Shown here piece by piece: positions 34,240 through 46,178 of a stretch of DNA of 64,000 nucleotides; position 1 is the first letter of the stretch; the number at the start of each line of letters is the position of its first letter. Below the pieces are notes generated by a model. The model saw only the letters and a list, made by a program, of their open reading frames with translations, made no database searches and was not told where the DNA came from. The DNA is from Flabesymbios commensalis (lineage: Eukaryota > Annelida > Polychaeta > Terebellida > Flabelligeridae), in contig OZ024902.1 in assembly GCA_964017125.1 (NCBI GenBank), positions 51,279,914-51,343,913 on the forward strand. Direction: 5' to 3'. A program made the translations under genes and the position numbers.

Positions 34240-34600
34240 AATAAAATGAAAATCATTGATCAAACAACACGCATTAATTCTTTGTACAATCGATCGTCCG
34301 CGACCGGATTTTGGGTGCACAACTTTACGAATGGCAATGACCACATACTCTGAATTGCACACCGATTTATATGTGGACTGGGCGGCCCCGATGGCTCATT
34401 CGGTACAGTTTTGTTCCAAAGCCTAGAGTATGCAATGCTGTCTATGGTAGGATTATTGTGCACTTCAAAGAGCCCTTGGTGTCATTCAATAAGAGTAGGA
34501 CAGAGTTCCGACTCAGGACTTCCTTCTGTCGCGATATTGCCATGATTGTGCAGAAATCGACGTAAAGCAATATTCACCCATATGGGAACTGTATTTTTTG
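34240..34600. repeat. interspersed repeat (copy also at 40.45 kb)
   Basis: 'gtcattcaataagagtagga', 'gactcaggacttccttctgtcg' and 'gaaatcgacgtaaagcaata' recur at 40460-40560 in the same order. Confidence 0.6.
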
Positions 34601-34984
34601 TACTCAGATTTGTAGAGATATTTTGTTTAAAAAATTATGTTTAAAACATTTTTGCCATGTCTGTATATTGTGTATACTGACAGTTTCTTGTCATACCACC
34701 ACGCATGTCTCCCAGAAACTCTACAAGCAGCACTGCACAAGATGGCGACGATGTTGGAGTTTTATCGGTAGCAGGTCTAATGAGAAATCGGAAAACTAAT
34801 ATACCTGACAATTAGCTGAGATACAGAGAATAAACGAGGTATGTTTTATTTTGCCATTATATTTTTCGTTGTATGATTTTCATAGCGTCAAAATCCAGCC
34901 ACGAGGTTTTCCAATCGTTCTTTGCTGGACTGAGATGGGATACCACACTCAGTCCTACTGGGCTAATGTAAGAAGATGAAAATG

Positions 34985-35245
34985 TACCCCCAGAAATTTA
35001 CCACCTCGGTTTGACCCTGAAGTGAGACGTCTAAAAAAGAAGCAAGCTTGGACAAAAGCTAAGAAGTGCAATAAAGGTCATCATTGGAATAAATTCGGAA
35101 AAGTAAGAAAATAATTACATAAATTATTGCAGTTCAAGCACAACCAGTTCATTGCTGATTTGCCTGAAGCACTAAAGGAAACCCCTAAACAAATCTGGTC
35201 TTTTTGTAGATCGAAAACAAAAAAATATACATAGAACAAATTGTC
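34985..35245 (+). pseudogene. LINE ORF2 relic (endonuclease-RT linker)
   Basis: Plus-strand translation reads PPRFDPEVRRLKKKQAWTKA and KKCNKGHHWNKFGKVRK. After a stop and frame change it reads FKHNQFIADLPEALKETPKQ and IWSFCRSKTKK. This is the well-known linker of CR1/L2/Jockey-like ORF2 proteins just before the RT. No RT core follows, so it is a fragment. Confidence 0.75.
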
Positions 35246-35312
35246 ATGAAGATCTAAGCGCCACCAATCACAATGATATGGTTTGTATGTTCAATAAATA
35301 TTTTCAATTAGC

Positions 35313-35765
35313 TCAGTGGCCAATATCAGTTTTTTTGTGGTTGAGATCACTTTTAAAGTGCCTGTGATCAGTGGTTAAAATCACTTTTGTAGAGACCGAG
35401 ATCACTTTTTTTAAGTGGCTGACATCAGTGTGTTAGTGGCCAAGATCAAATTTGTAGTGATTGAGATAATATTCAAGGATGATGTGGTAACTTTTTCAGT
35501 GGCCAAGATCCCTTTTTGTAGCGAATGAGACAACTTTAAAGTGGCTGTGATTACTTCTTCAGTGGTAAAGATAATTTTGTAGTGACCGATATCATTTTTT
35601 TGTTGGCTGATATCAGTTTTTAAGTGACCAAGATCACCTTTGTGATGGCTGAGATACTTTTTAAAGAGGCTGTGATTAATTCTTCAGTTGCCAAGATCAA
35701 TTGTGTAGTGGGTGAGATAACTTTAAAAGTGGCTGTGATGACTTCTTTAGTGGCCAAGTTCAGTT
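35313..35765. repeat. minisatellite 'gtggccaagatcacttttgtag'
   Basis: Roughly 14 imperfect units of 28-35 bp alternating 'agtggccaagatca' with 'gtggctgagatca' and 'aactttaaagtggctgtgat'. Direct orientation only. Confidence 0.8.
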
Positions 35766-35769
35766 TATA

Positions 35770-38700
35770 AAAATAAAAGCAAAAATAATGTGAAACATAA
35801 AGAAATCGAGTAACACAAAATGGAAAGTGAAATGAAATTTAATTTGAGACAAAGACTACAGACAGGCGCAAAAAATGTTCCATGAATGAAACATTTGGCG
35901 GCCATTTCCTTTTTTATATGTCGTTTATTTATTGTAAAACAACTTCCAATCATTTATTCAGCACATTTGTAAACAAACTGGTGATTAATTATCACTCCCT
36001 ATGTTATTTCTGTGAGATAGTCGGCCATTATGGATTTTACCCTCCCAAAAATCATCCTATGAATATCCAGAGTAAACAAATTTTGTATGGCTAGTCCAGA
36101 CCTTATACAAGACAGTGGTACAAAAATATGTTGGTAAGGAATTTTTTATATCGTTCCCTAATAATCTCTAATAAGCACCAAAAGGACGTTATAGGAGATG
36201 CTAACTGTTGTTAATGGGTGACACTTGTAATCTAGCTTGCATGTTAAAAATTCATGTTAGCAATGTGTAGGCTACCTTTAAGGTAAGTTGATATTAAAGT
36301 TCATTTATGTTAAGGCACGGTCACAGTGACCCGTAGAACGGACACAATTTCTTGACAGCGGTAAGAAAAACGTTTATGTCCCATTATTAATTTCGTAACA
36401 AGGCCTTGAACTCAGAACATGTCTGATAAACCTACGAACGCCTCAAGAAAACCCCTTATCGTATGATTTACGTACGATCGCCATGGAACACCTTAAGAAC
36501 TATGTATAAAGTTCGCAGATTTTCCGCATACTGTAACTCGTTTCTTATAACCTTATGATACAGTTGGTAAGGTTGTCGTTTAATTCAAATGAACCACTTC
36601 AGACAAACTTGGGAATATTATGTGATTTTCGTCGTACGATGTCTCCAGTGCTCCTACGTTTTTGTATTGAAACCGTTTCCAAACGAAAAAAAATAAGGAA
36701 CTGAAAATTCGTATGCCGTATATACAAACGCTGTAAAATCTCTTTAAAAACAAGTTGATGGGTTATTATTGGACTATGTTATTCCATTCTGACACATAAC
36801 AGCAACATCTGAAGGGATTTTGTTCCTAAGGCAATCGTTGACCTACGTACATCCTGCAGTGATGGCTTTCATTGAGGCGTTCAGAGAGTTCTTAGACATA
36901 AGGAAAAATAGTATTCGACAATTTACCAAACTTTTACTCCTGCTACCAAGTTTTTTTGTACACAAGAAGATTGGTAGTATTATGAATTATACACAACGGA
37001 ACCAACCCACCAAACTACATCAATCGCCAAGTAATTCTACACACATAGATGTCGCTCAGATAAGCCCCCGCTGCATCTCTGTAAGCAGGCGCCATGTTTT
37101 AGCAGAAACTGCTCATTTCGAGCAGTTTTGTTGTTCTAACAACTATAAGCTTATATAAACACGCTTGTGTGTCCTAGATATATATGGCAAATATAAAAGA
37201 CCACTACTCCGCCACGTATGAGTTTTCTATTCACAGAGAAATAGAAAAACATCTAGGGATTACTTTCTCTACCTACGCGCTGCTGTGAGAAGGTTTATGT
37301 TATTGTTTTCTGACATAATTTTCAATCGGGTTCAAACCACTGGCAAATAAAAATTACTGAATGACATGCGAATTATGATGGTTCAATTTATCCATAACTG
37401 AAAGGAGTAAATAGCGATTACCTGCAGCAAACTATTAGATTAAACGAAATAGTGAAAAAAATGATCAATAATCAGTCTAGGCGAACATCTAAATAGTTCC
37501 GTGGTTATACGAATGGTTATTCAAAACCTGATTCTCTCGTGGTAATGGTTGATACATCAGGTTAATCGCCATGCGTGCTTACGGCAAATCGGCATGTGGT
37601 ATCAGAGATGTAATTTCTGAGATCAGAATGTCGCCAAGTCTGTGTGCTGGCTCCTTTATTACGTAGGCCTAAAATAATTTAGTCCACCAAAATTTTAGTG
37701 AAAATCACTTTTAAGTCATGCTGAGGGTAAGCATGATAGAAAAAAATGTTTTCCGTAGGACAAGCAAGCCACAAGTGGCCCGCTACAATATAACACAATT
37801 TACACCGAAATACAGAAACTTATTTTGATTAAAAGCCACCAAACATCAACAAAACATTGTTCTAACTCTTGTCACGTTGCCAATGATAAAGATGTATAAT
37901 GACCAAACCAGAACATCTTAATATTTCACTAGTATTTCAGAATTACCTAATTATTATTTTCAACATTAAATAATCATTAACGTTCAACTAAATTACATTG
38001 CAACTTGATTTGTGGTTGCTATGCATATTGGTTGGTTCCATTTTGCCCAAACTGCGTGCAAAACATTAAGCAAACACAATTATTATTACTTGAGAGGGCG
38101 CTACTAGTAGAATATTGCTACTTTATGTAGGCGTGAGGTATGGTCATCAGCCCTACTCTCAGGGCGTCAGACTATCTGTGTGCCTGTCTAATCTGACCGC
38201 CTGGTGTATTAGACCTGCTAGACTTGTACAAGTTGTTATGTGTGTAGAGCATAGGCCTAGCGCTGTTGTAGACTACAGGCTACATGCAGGTTTCTGGATG
38301 CACTTGCTGACGATATTTGACGATGATGTTTGACAATGTTCATTATTCTATTCTCAGATTGAGATTTTTTTATTTCCAAATTCTAAATTGATTTATTGAC
38401 ACATGGGCTTTGTCCCTGTTTTCACCTTGTACAGTAACGTTACTACAGGTGCACGTATACGGGCTGATACCATGATACCAGCATGACAAGCAGCACACCA
38501 ACAAGAAGGGTGCGCCGTGATAACACACAGTGGTTAGTTTCTTCATAGACATGTAGGTCTATGTTATAATTGCAGTCAAAGAAACAATATGTTTTAAAGA
38601 CTGGTTGTCATGTTGCAAAAGTGAAAATAATAGTAATAGCATTATTTTTTTCGTGTGATTTTATTGGCCCTTCACAGATGCCACCATCCCTCTGTGTCTC

Positions 38701-39360
38701 CTCGTGCTGCTGCCATCTGCGTCGGGCAAATAAAAAAGCCTATCGTCTCAAAAATCATGTTATTGGTATTTAACAACACGAACACAAAACTGTTCAACAG
38801 AGCACATATCCTCCCACTATTTATATAATTTCATACAAACAAACAACAGTCAAACTATTTTTGTATTTGCAAAGCCTCCCAAACTTTATTGTCCTTAACC
38901 AGTGTTAACAACGTCCAGCTATCTTGACACGTCACGGATATCAACGAATGCTAACAATTGTAGGAATTTAAAATGTGTATACCTGCGAAACTATTGGCAG
39001 AATCAACCTTTCTGAATGTGACCGAGGCTTAAGCTCTCAGTCAACTCCGGAATCCGCATGCGCAGGGCGGTATCTATAAATAACCACGACAAGGGACTCC
39101 ATAATAATAAGACAGTATTGATACAAATAAACATCTATAGTCACGTGTAGGCCTACAGTATAGGTTGCAGGGAGTCCCTAACTTTCCAATATGAGGGGGT
39201 GGGGTAAGGAAGTAATTTTTAGAAAAATATGGAGTTCCAGGAATTTTTGAAAATCTGCAGCTCAAGGGGGGAGAGGTCAGGACCCCTCTGACCCTTCCGC
39301 TATGCACACCCTGGGTTAATTGCATTCAGTTTGATTAATAACCTGATTTCCAGACTATGG
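35770..39360. other. intergenic, no gene supported
   Basis: Frames up to 112 residues (36820-37158) show no domain, no splice-phase partners and no codon regularity. A low-copy repeat with 'ggaccectctgaccc'-like GC-rich text is at 39160-39315 ('gagggggtggggtaagg'). Confidence 0.5.
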
Positions 39361-39365
39361 CTACT

Positions 39366-39473
39366 ACTCCAACGAGACATTGACCCAATGCTGTTTTAGT
39401 GTTAGACCAACGTCTGCGACGCTGTCCGAACATTAAAACAACATTGGGTGAATGTGCTGTGTTTACTGATAAT
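39366..39473. mobile_element. 'tgtttgctggg'-family foldback, degraded
   Basis: 'gacccaatgctgttttagtg' and 'ttagaccaacgtctgcgacg' are mirrored by 'gaacattaaaacaacattgg'. The terminal 'tgtgtttactg' is degraded. Confidence 0.6.
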
Positions 39474-40650
39474 GCTCCCCCTGTGAATACATGCGTGGGG
39501 GTCAGCTGTTTTGAGCTCCCCGTTGCCCAAACAGTTTTTTTTCAAACCCAATACCCAGCTGAGAGCATAAGTGGAATTATTTATTTGTAAATGTCACTCA
39601 CAGTATATGAGACTGCTATTATTTGAGAATCTAAAGTATACATATAGTATTATTTTCTTGCCGGATTACATGGTTTGATGACTGTGGGTGTGGCGTGATA
39701 TGTCATTGTGGATTACCCATGAACCACTATTGCATTATGGGGACCACATGACCCGCATCTTTTAACAGTGAACTATACCTTTAAACCAGTACATTCATGC
39801 AATACTTCAGTGCTAATAACTTGTCCACGCCACCAGCTTAATAATGTAAATAAAACACCAATATAAACCCAAGTATTTATTCAGTTATTTTAAGTTGATA
39901 ACATTGTCAATAAAATGTCATCTTCAAACAAATGACAGTCCCAACACTTAAAGGCCCTTGCATGTAGTCTCCAGACGTACTATGCATAATGTCACCCTTT
40001 ATTCTATTTAAAATGAATGTGCTTGTTGACCACCCGTTTTTTTAAGATGTATATTTTTGACGTCATGTGTTGTTATCATGCCTGTCTGGTTGTAATACGT
40101 GTAAACCTAGCTGTACTGTATTAGTTTTAATAAAACTGACCAAATTCAACACCAAACACTTGTCCCACACTGCCTGAATGCAGGTGCAGCACTAGACATC
40201 ACCGCAACCGTTCATGACCAGCGTCTAGCATTCACTCACCCTCCTTCACCCTGTCGATACAGTCAATGACTGGAGACTGAACAGTTCAAGCCTACTTTGT
40301 CACTTACTAAATCAGCCACACTCTTCATTCCAAAGGTTGTTATTTTAGGAGTCGTTCGTGATGGTAGGCAATAGGACAAAAACAACACGAAATGCATGGT
40401 ACAGTGTATTAAACAAACTAGTCGATACTATGATCTGCTCTCATCAAATGACTTTTAAAGTCATTCAATAAGAGTTGACCGCAGTTACGTTACTGACTTC
40501 AGGCTTCTTTCTGTCGAGCGTGGTATTGGTGATGTGCAGGAAGCGACTTGAAGCAATAGTTAGTGATAGTTACTCACTCACTAGAAGTCCACTCTGTTAT
40601 AATTATTGCAAAAAACAATCATTCTGTCATAAAAAAATATGTGTATGCTA

Positions 40651-40869
40651 TTAACCCTTTAACCGCCGGTGCCGCATACATTCGGGTTTTCATTTTTTAT
40701 TAGCACATAAAGTACCACCTTTTAAACATGTTAAAGATAAAAGGTGACATCAATCAGCAATATTTTGACCTAATTTTTTTCAAATCTGAATAATTTTCAC
40801 TCACTTGAAGTCTCGCAACTTCAAGTGGGTGAAAATTCAGATTAATTAATTTGGCGGTTAAAGGGTTAA
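40651..40869. mobile_element. TTAA-flanked piggyBac-like MITE (copy 4)
   Basis: 219 bp, TTAACCCTTTAACCGCC to GGCGGTTAAAGGGTTAA. Perfect 17-bp inverted ends that include the TTAA duplication. Inside, 'ttttcactcacttgaagt' pairs with 'acttcaagtgggtgaaaa'. Close relative of the copy at 53.1 kb. Confidence 0.88.
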
Positions 40870-41204
40870 TATATTATAATGACAATCAAGAGTCACCAAA
40901 TTTAACTGAAATTATTTAAACAAATCTAAAAGTAATGGAAATATTCACGACTTTAACAATCAGTATTATGCAATCTACCTCGCATGATACACACATACAC
41001 GGTAATATGATATTTCAAAGCTTGAATATCTTTTGTGATCTTAAATGAAGAATTCAGTAGTTTAAATGATAACAGTGGCAGATCCAGAGGAAGTCGCCGT
41101 TAGCATCCCCCTCTCCCTGTCCAACGTCCTAAAAAACAAAAACGACCACATTTTGATTACAATGTGCTCTAGAATGCATTTTGTGTTTGGGGGAGAGGAG
41201 TTTT

Positions 41205-41219
41205 CCCGGACAGCCCAGA
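41205..41219. repeat. SINE target-site duplication, left (41.2-kb copy)
   Basis: cccggacagcccaga, repeated exactly at 41528-41542. Confidence 0.9.
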
Positions 41220-41527
41220 AATGAAATGAATCGGGCTTTAGGCCACCTTTGTGCACATATAGGCTAAATTGGGCCAAAAGAACCTCCTGGGGATGATGAG
41301 ATGATTGAGATGACACTGTCCTCCAGACACAGGATTCGAAATTCGAGCCCTGGCGCTCTGAGGCCGAGCACGCTACCTCTCGGTCACGGAGGCTCCCCAC
41401 AATACTGACTTTCACACGTGGATGGGGAAGAAACATTTTGTTTCTTTCAAACCGCCGAGACCGGGAACCGAACCCCGAACTCTGGCGTAAAAGGCAGCGG
41501 TGCTAATCACTACCCTAGGGCCCCCGC
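41220..41527 (-). mobile_element. tRNA-derived SINE, full-length copy (minus)
   Basis: 308 bp with exact 15-bp target duplications. On the minus strand it starts GGCGGGGGCCCTAGGGTAGT (A box) with GGTTCGGTTCC (B box), then a second tRNA-like half (GTGACCGAGAGGTAGCG...GGCTCGAATTTCGAATCC), then a core ('cccaggaggttctttt', 'tgtgcacaaaggtggcct') and a 'gattcatttcattt' tail. Nearly identical to the 55.58-kb copy, so it is young. Longer frames across it are not genes. Confidence 0.92.
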
Positions 41528-41542
41528 CCCGGACAGCCCAGA
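41528..41542. repeat. SINE target-site duplication, right (41.2-kb copy)
   Basis: Exact repeat of 41205-41219. Confidence 0.9.
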
Positions 41543-41615
41543 GCATAGAAAAGTCTGGCTGTGCCACCTATGGTGTATAATATAACTTCTAGCTAAAAAT
41601 CGGTCGCCCCCCCCC

Positions 41616-41716
41616 CCCAGCAAACACACCTGACCTTCAACCAATGTTGGTACAATGTTGGCCTAACGTCTTAGACGCTGGCCCAACATTGTACCAACAT
41701 TGCCTGAACGTCTCGT
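41616..41716. mobile_element. 'tgtttgctggg'-family foldback MITE
   Basis: Starts cccagcaaacacacc. Inner arms 'aatgttggtacaatgttggc' and 'ccaacattgtaccaacatt' flank 'ctaacgtcttagacgctgg'. The right terminus is degraded. Confidence 0.75.
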
Positions 41717-42116
41717 GCCCCTACCGTCGGTCATCTTGTGAATCAGCCACTGGATGGAAAGCGTGACCCCCCCTCTCACTGCAGCTGCCCTTCAGCTGAT
41801 AACAAAACGTGTCCTGTCAGGTATGTAAATATTTTCACAAATTATAATCTGTTTCATATCTGGAGGATTTCAAGGAGTGTCCGTGGTGCCCCTATTGTTC
41901 ATGTGAGCTGATACAAGTTTGTGGAACTAGCGGTGTCTGTTCTGTGGCAATCACTTCTAGATCAATGACGATGTCTATAACGATATACTAAAAGTATAAT
42001 TAATCTCAAGTTCTGGTTTTCCTTGTTACCATCACCCCTTTTTATAGTACTTTTAAACTGTATTTTTTTATGATTATAACGTCTTTGATGTTAGCCTTAA
42101 TTAGTAGCAGCATTGC

Positions 42117-42122
42117 TTTATT
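42117..42122 (-). terminator. possible poly(A) signal of the dispanin gene
   Basis: AATAAA on the minus strand, about 280 bp after the stop codon. Confidence 0.5.
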
Positions 42123-42399
42123 TAATCATTTTAAAGCTTATCTAGTATTGAATCTGATGTTGCAGTTTCTGACATGCCCAGGATATTTAATGTCATAACA
42201 TAATTAGGGTTATCTAGTGATGAAAATTGAAGTGGGTTATTTGAAACTAGAGGGTGTAACTGAACACTTATTTTAGATTTCCCCGGGGGTGACCTGCCTT
42301 GGGAAGGGGTATGCGTGCATGAAGCATGTCGTTCAATTCATTCACATTCACAGTATTAATGGTATACAAATAATATAATTATAAACGAAGATAATTTTA

Positions 42400-42551
42400 T
42401 CAAGTGGTTTCCACTAGAACAAGTGCTATAACACCCCCTAGGATGATGAAACACCCCGATACAGCTCCGAGCAGCAGAACCGTCTTAGCTTTGTTGTTAT
42501 ATGATCTCGCCTTCTGGTCATTTCCTTTCTTCGCCTCTGCTTTGGCATTTG
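42400..42551 (-). CDS. dispanin exon 2: CD225 loop and TM2
   Basis: Minus-strand acceptor gtatgttgcag, phase 1. Encodes NAKAEAKKGNDQKARSYNNK, then AKTVLLLGAVSGCFIILGGV, IALVLVETT and TGA. The intron upstream is 2.7 kb. Confidence 0.93.
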
Positions 42552-45500
42552 CTGCAACATACAAAGTATTAGTTGTTTATTTACATCGCATCCAATGTAC
42601 GCACACCAACATAATTATATGAAATATTGTATTATATATATTTGAAAAAAACTCGTTACTTGATTTGAGCTATAAAGACGAAGACTATCATTAAAAACAC
42701 CGATAACTCTCCAGTATCACATTTTATCGCCACTAAAGGGTAGCATCACCAAATTATAAACTGACACATGTATAGAACCGAAAGCAACGTAGGCATACAA
42801 TATGTGCGATACTTACGACAATCGACAAATATAAAAAGCCAGAATAGGGATACTAATCATGTCCAAATCATAAAATAACAAATAAAACCCCAAACAACGT
42901 ACATGTACAATACTTATGACAATCGACAACGATGAAAAACCATATTCTTCGACGATAGGGATGCTAATCATCATGCTGAATGAATAAGTAGGCTTATGTA
43001 AAATAATATGGTAAATACACTGTGATATAATTATTAGAAACTAGATCTATACGTGTTGTGTGTGTTTTTGTCTTTCTATTGTAGCAATGATACTGCTGGT
43101 AAATAAAAAATGCCATCAATTCAGGACAGGACCAATCAGCTGTACCTTCCATCAACATCAACAATTAGAAAGTTATATCTGTTTCCGTAACCAAGTTCAA
43201 GTCTACAAAGTTTACCAAGTATCGAGCTTGACCAATTATCGCGCTTACAAGCCGATCTTGTTTCGCATTTCCACCGTGACCTGGTGACCTTGAAATGAGG
43301 TCAGGGTAACCGAGTATTGACCTTCACCTCCAGACTAGTGTAGTGCACATGTGGCTGAAATCTAATTAAGTCAAAAACTTGTAAAGTTATCGCGCTTACA
43401 AACCGATTTTTGTTTCCGCGACCTAGTAACCTTGACATTAGGTCAAGGGCACTGAAAACTGAACTTGGCCCTAAGATTAGCATGTAGTTAAAAATGTTAT
43501 GAAATACCTAGTTCAAGGCGTGTTGTTCCCGTGACCCGGCAACCTTGAAATCAGGTCAAGGTCACCGAGTATCGAATTCGACCTTAATATTAGTTTAGTG
43601 CACGTATGGCCCCCAGGGGATCACTATTCTGTGAAACTCAATGACCTCGACCTCCTTTGTTTTCACCGAGCTGGCTGATACAATGGAGTATGGGGGAGGG
43701 TTCTTATGTACCCTTTTTTTCACTCTCACTGCGTTTCACAGAATGAAGTATGGGGGAGGGGGTGTTATATAACTTGTGACTTGTGACTTATGATAAAAAA
43801 TAAATCCGTCAAACGGTTGACATAACGTAATTTTGACGTCATCATGTAAATAGCCGTGGATCATCTTGAGGCAAATGTGTTTTTGTGACAGTATTAGATG
43901 CATAATGCAGAGATTTCACTGATCAGGGAATATTAACATGATTAAGCTACATTTAACAAATCGGGAAACAACTTCTCTACTAAGAATTTGTTTGGCCAAT
44001 GTCATGCTAAAGAACGCTATATCCGTTCAAAAAACATTTGTTATTTGTCATATAGTAATGTAAAATATCACTTTTCAAGGCATTTGGCCAAGATCAAATG
44101 GTAAATTGATGTCATTTTCGACAGAATAATACAATTAGTTAAGCTTCAAAATTTAGGTGTAACTTACAGCTGTAAGGTATTCGGGTATGCCCGACATAGT
44201 GGTGTAGCCATAAAAAGATTTAGATATTGCATTGTGGGTAAGATCTAACACAATCACTATTTGGTTATATCATATCATTACTCTAGTGGCAAACAATAAA
44301 TGTATGCCATTTTTGACAGAATGGAGGCAGATCTATGAATAATTTGGTGGCTACCATAAGGTGTTCCGTTATATCAGGCACTATGCTATATGGCTAGATA
44401 GCATTTAAGACATTGCACTGTAGTGTACTGTAGGGCAAATAATAAGATCGCTTCTATTTCTTCGAGGGCAAACCAAAAATTTCTAATATATCATATTTCC
44501 TGTGCACGGAATAATGCGCGCGGCCAGACAGAGTAAATTATATCACTATATATAGGCCAGTATGAGAGTGTGTCGAACATACAACTCTGATTGGATATTG
44601 CCACATCATCCCCTTCGATATGAAAGGGTGTATCTGCCACTTCACAAAGTGGCAGATACACCCTTTCATATCTAAGGGGCGACCCACTGAATCGCGTCAC
44701 ATGAAAACCACTTGTCTGCATCTGGACAGATGATCACACACAGTGAACATATGCTCTCGAGCTAACTTGCACAATATAATAGTGGTGCTAATTAGCTACT
44801 CGTCTGGCTAGATAACATCGCCATACTTGCTACATTACCTACTAGTAGGGTATACGGAATAATTATAGTGGAGTGGATGGAAAAAAATGTAAAAGTCCAC
44901 TTTAGTGAAAATCTAAGTTGGCCACAATTTGACCATGGTCAACAATTAATTTGATATATTTTTTTAGCAGAATAGAAACAGACTTATAATTTTGGTGTGT
45001 ACGAGTTTAAAATCATGCTTGTCATTGTGGTACAGCCAGAAATTATTTTAGACATTGCATGTGACTAAGTCCAAGTTGGCTTGTGGTAGATATTAGTCGA
45101 CACCTTCAAAAATAATTGGTGAAAACAATTTTTGGTAAGTAAGGTATTCCCAGATTTGCTTAAATATTTTTTAAATAAACTATTCAAAAAGGAGTTTGAT
45201 GGTAAAATACACCAAAAAAACTAATTGTTAGAAAATGGTATATTTACCAAAGTGAACGTACTAAATGAAATATGACATAAACTTACATGTGTAAATGAGT
45301 CCAGCGAGTGCACATATCCAGCAGCCCACCCAGCCTAGGAGTATAAAGAGCACTATGGAAAAACTGGTGTAGTCTTTTGATTTCGCTGCTCCAGGTGTGC
45401 GTGGATTCTTGTAAGCGTAAAAACCTTCCTCTTCTGCGGTTAGTTTCGGTTGTTCTGGATCGTTTGACACTAGTTTGGAAAATCCGTTGGACACATGATA

Positions 45501-46154
45501 AATATGGTTCGGGTCGCTTCGTTGCCTCGTCAATGGTGGACCTTGGACGGGAGGCGACCATGGTCTAGAAGACTGGGATCTGAAAGGCAGAATATGCCCT
45601 GCCCCAGATGTCTGTGGTGAAATGGCAGGTGTGACTGTATTTGGGTACGCGTACGCGTCCATATTTCTCATGGATAAATTGTTTCTCCATATGGGAATAG
45701 GATATCCTGGTTTAATACCCTGGATTCCCTGGTACCCATGTCCTTGAACAGGGATACCCTGTCCTAGGAAGTATCCGTGATTGTCGATGGCCTGATAGTC
45801 TTCAGGGGGTTCCTGGTACCCATGTCCTTGAACAGGGATACCCTGTCGTTGGAAGTGTCCGTGATTGTCGATGCCCTGATAGTCTTCAGGGGGTGTGTCT
45901 TGAATCTGAATATATCCATCATCTTGACTTTCTTGGCCGTGTTGATCTTGATAATAAGCATCTTCTTGTCTTGAGGGCATAACATAACCGTCATAGAAGT
46001 CATCTTGTTGTGTTTCAATGGTATCTTGTCTTTGTAGGTGCCCATACATGTTAGGATCATTATTAATGTATGGTGTGCGTGTGTATTCTGAATGCCCCCG
46101 CCAAGGAATCACTCCTGTGTACTGTGAAGTAGTGGGTGGGTAATACATACTCAT
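42400..46154 (-). CDS. dispanin / CD225-domain membrane protein
   Basis: Two coding exons (46154-45287 and 42551-42400) join in phase 1 into 339 residues. Residues 1-250 are a hydrophilic, Gln/Tyr/Pro/Gly-rich cytosolic region with two copies of a 28-residue repeat (PPEDYQ.IDNHG.F..QGIP, then VQGHGYQ; 88-115 and 116-142). Residues 261-336 form the CD225 domain: an intramembrane/TM segment 265-288 (GWVGCWICALAGLIY), the conserved cytosolic loop NAKAEAKKGNDQKARSYNNK (291-310), and a second TM 314-336. CD225 proteins include IFITMs, PRRT2 and TMEM233-like dispanins, which act at membranes in fusion or trafficking; which subfamily this belongs to cannot be told. The start chosen is the Met of MSMYYPP, just after an acceptor at 46179, because the upstream open frame reads like untranslated sequence. 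Confidence 0.92.
43070..43590. repeat. tandem repeat, about 150-bp unit, three copies
   Basis: 'gttatcgcgcttacaa.ccgat', 'gtgacct.g.aaccttgaaat', 'aggtcaaggtcaccgagtat' and 'tagtgcacatgtggc' recur three times. In the dispanin intron. Confidence 0.7.
43612..43775 (-). mobile_element. short interspersed repeat, copy 2 (inverse of 6.5 kb)
   Basis: Reverse complement carries 'ggtgttatataac'-type text, 'cccatacttcattctgtgaaac', 'gccagctcggtgaaaacaaa' and 'gaggtcgaggtcattgagtt' in the same order as 6520-6700. Confidence 0.8.
44611..44679. repeat. 26-bp-arm palindrome
   Basis: 'gatatgaaagggtgtatctg' and 'ccactt' is mirrored exactly by 'aagtggcagatacacccttt' and 'catatc' over a four-base loop. The outer 'cccctt'/'aagggg' also pair. 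In the dispanin intron. Confidence 0.85.
45287..46154 (-). CDS. dispanin exon 1 coding part
   Basis: Starts MSMYYPPTTSQYTG and ends GWVGCWICALAGLIYT, with donor gtaagt. Shadow frames on both strands within it are explained by this exon. Confidence 0.9.
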
Positions 46155-46178
46155 TGCTAATGTCTTCCGTACAGATTG
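46155..46178 (-). other. dispanin 5' UTR end after splice acceptor
   Basis: A pyrimidine-rich minus-strand acceptor (attctgcataattcag) precedes CAATCTGTACGG and the Met. The first, non-coding exon was not located. Confidence 0.55.

Noticed and set aside
36820-37158. 112-residue plus frame
   Set aside because: No domain, no signal peptide, no splice partners and AT-driven composition.
41062-41436. 124-residue minus frame, similar to a 98-residue plus frame at 55603-55899
   Set aside because: Both are translations of the same tRNA-derived SINE; the similarity is nucleotide-level.
45283-46060. Three alternative frames overlapping the dispanin exon
   Set aside because: Shadow frames. The dispanin frame has the CD225 domain and splice-phase support.
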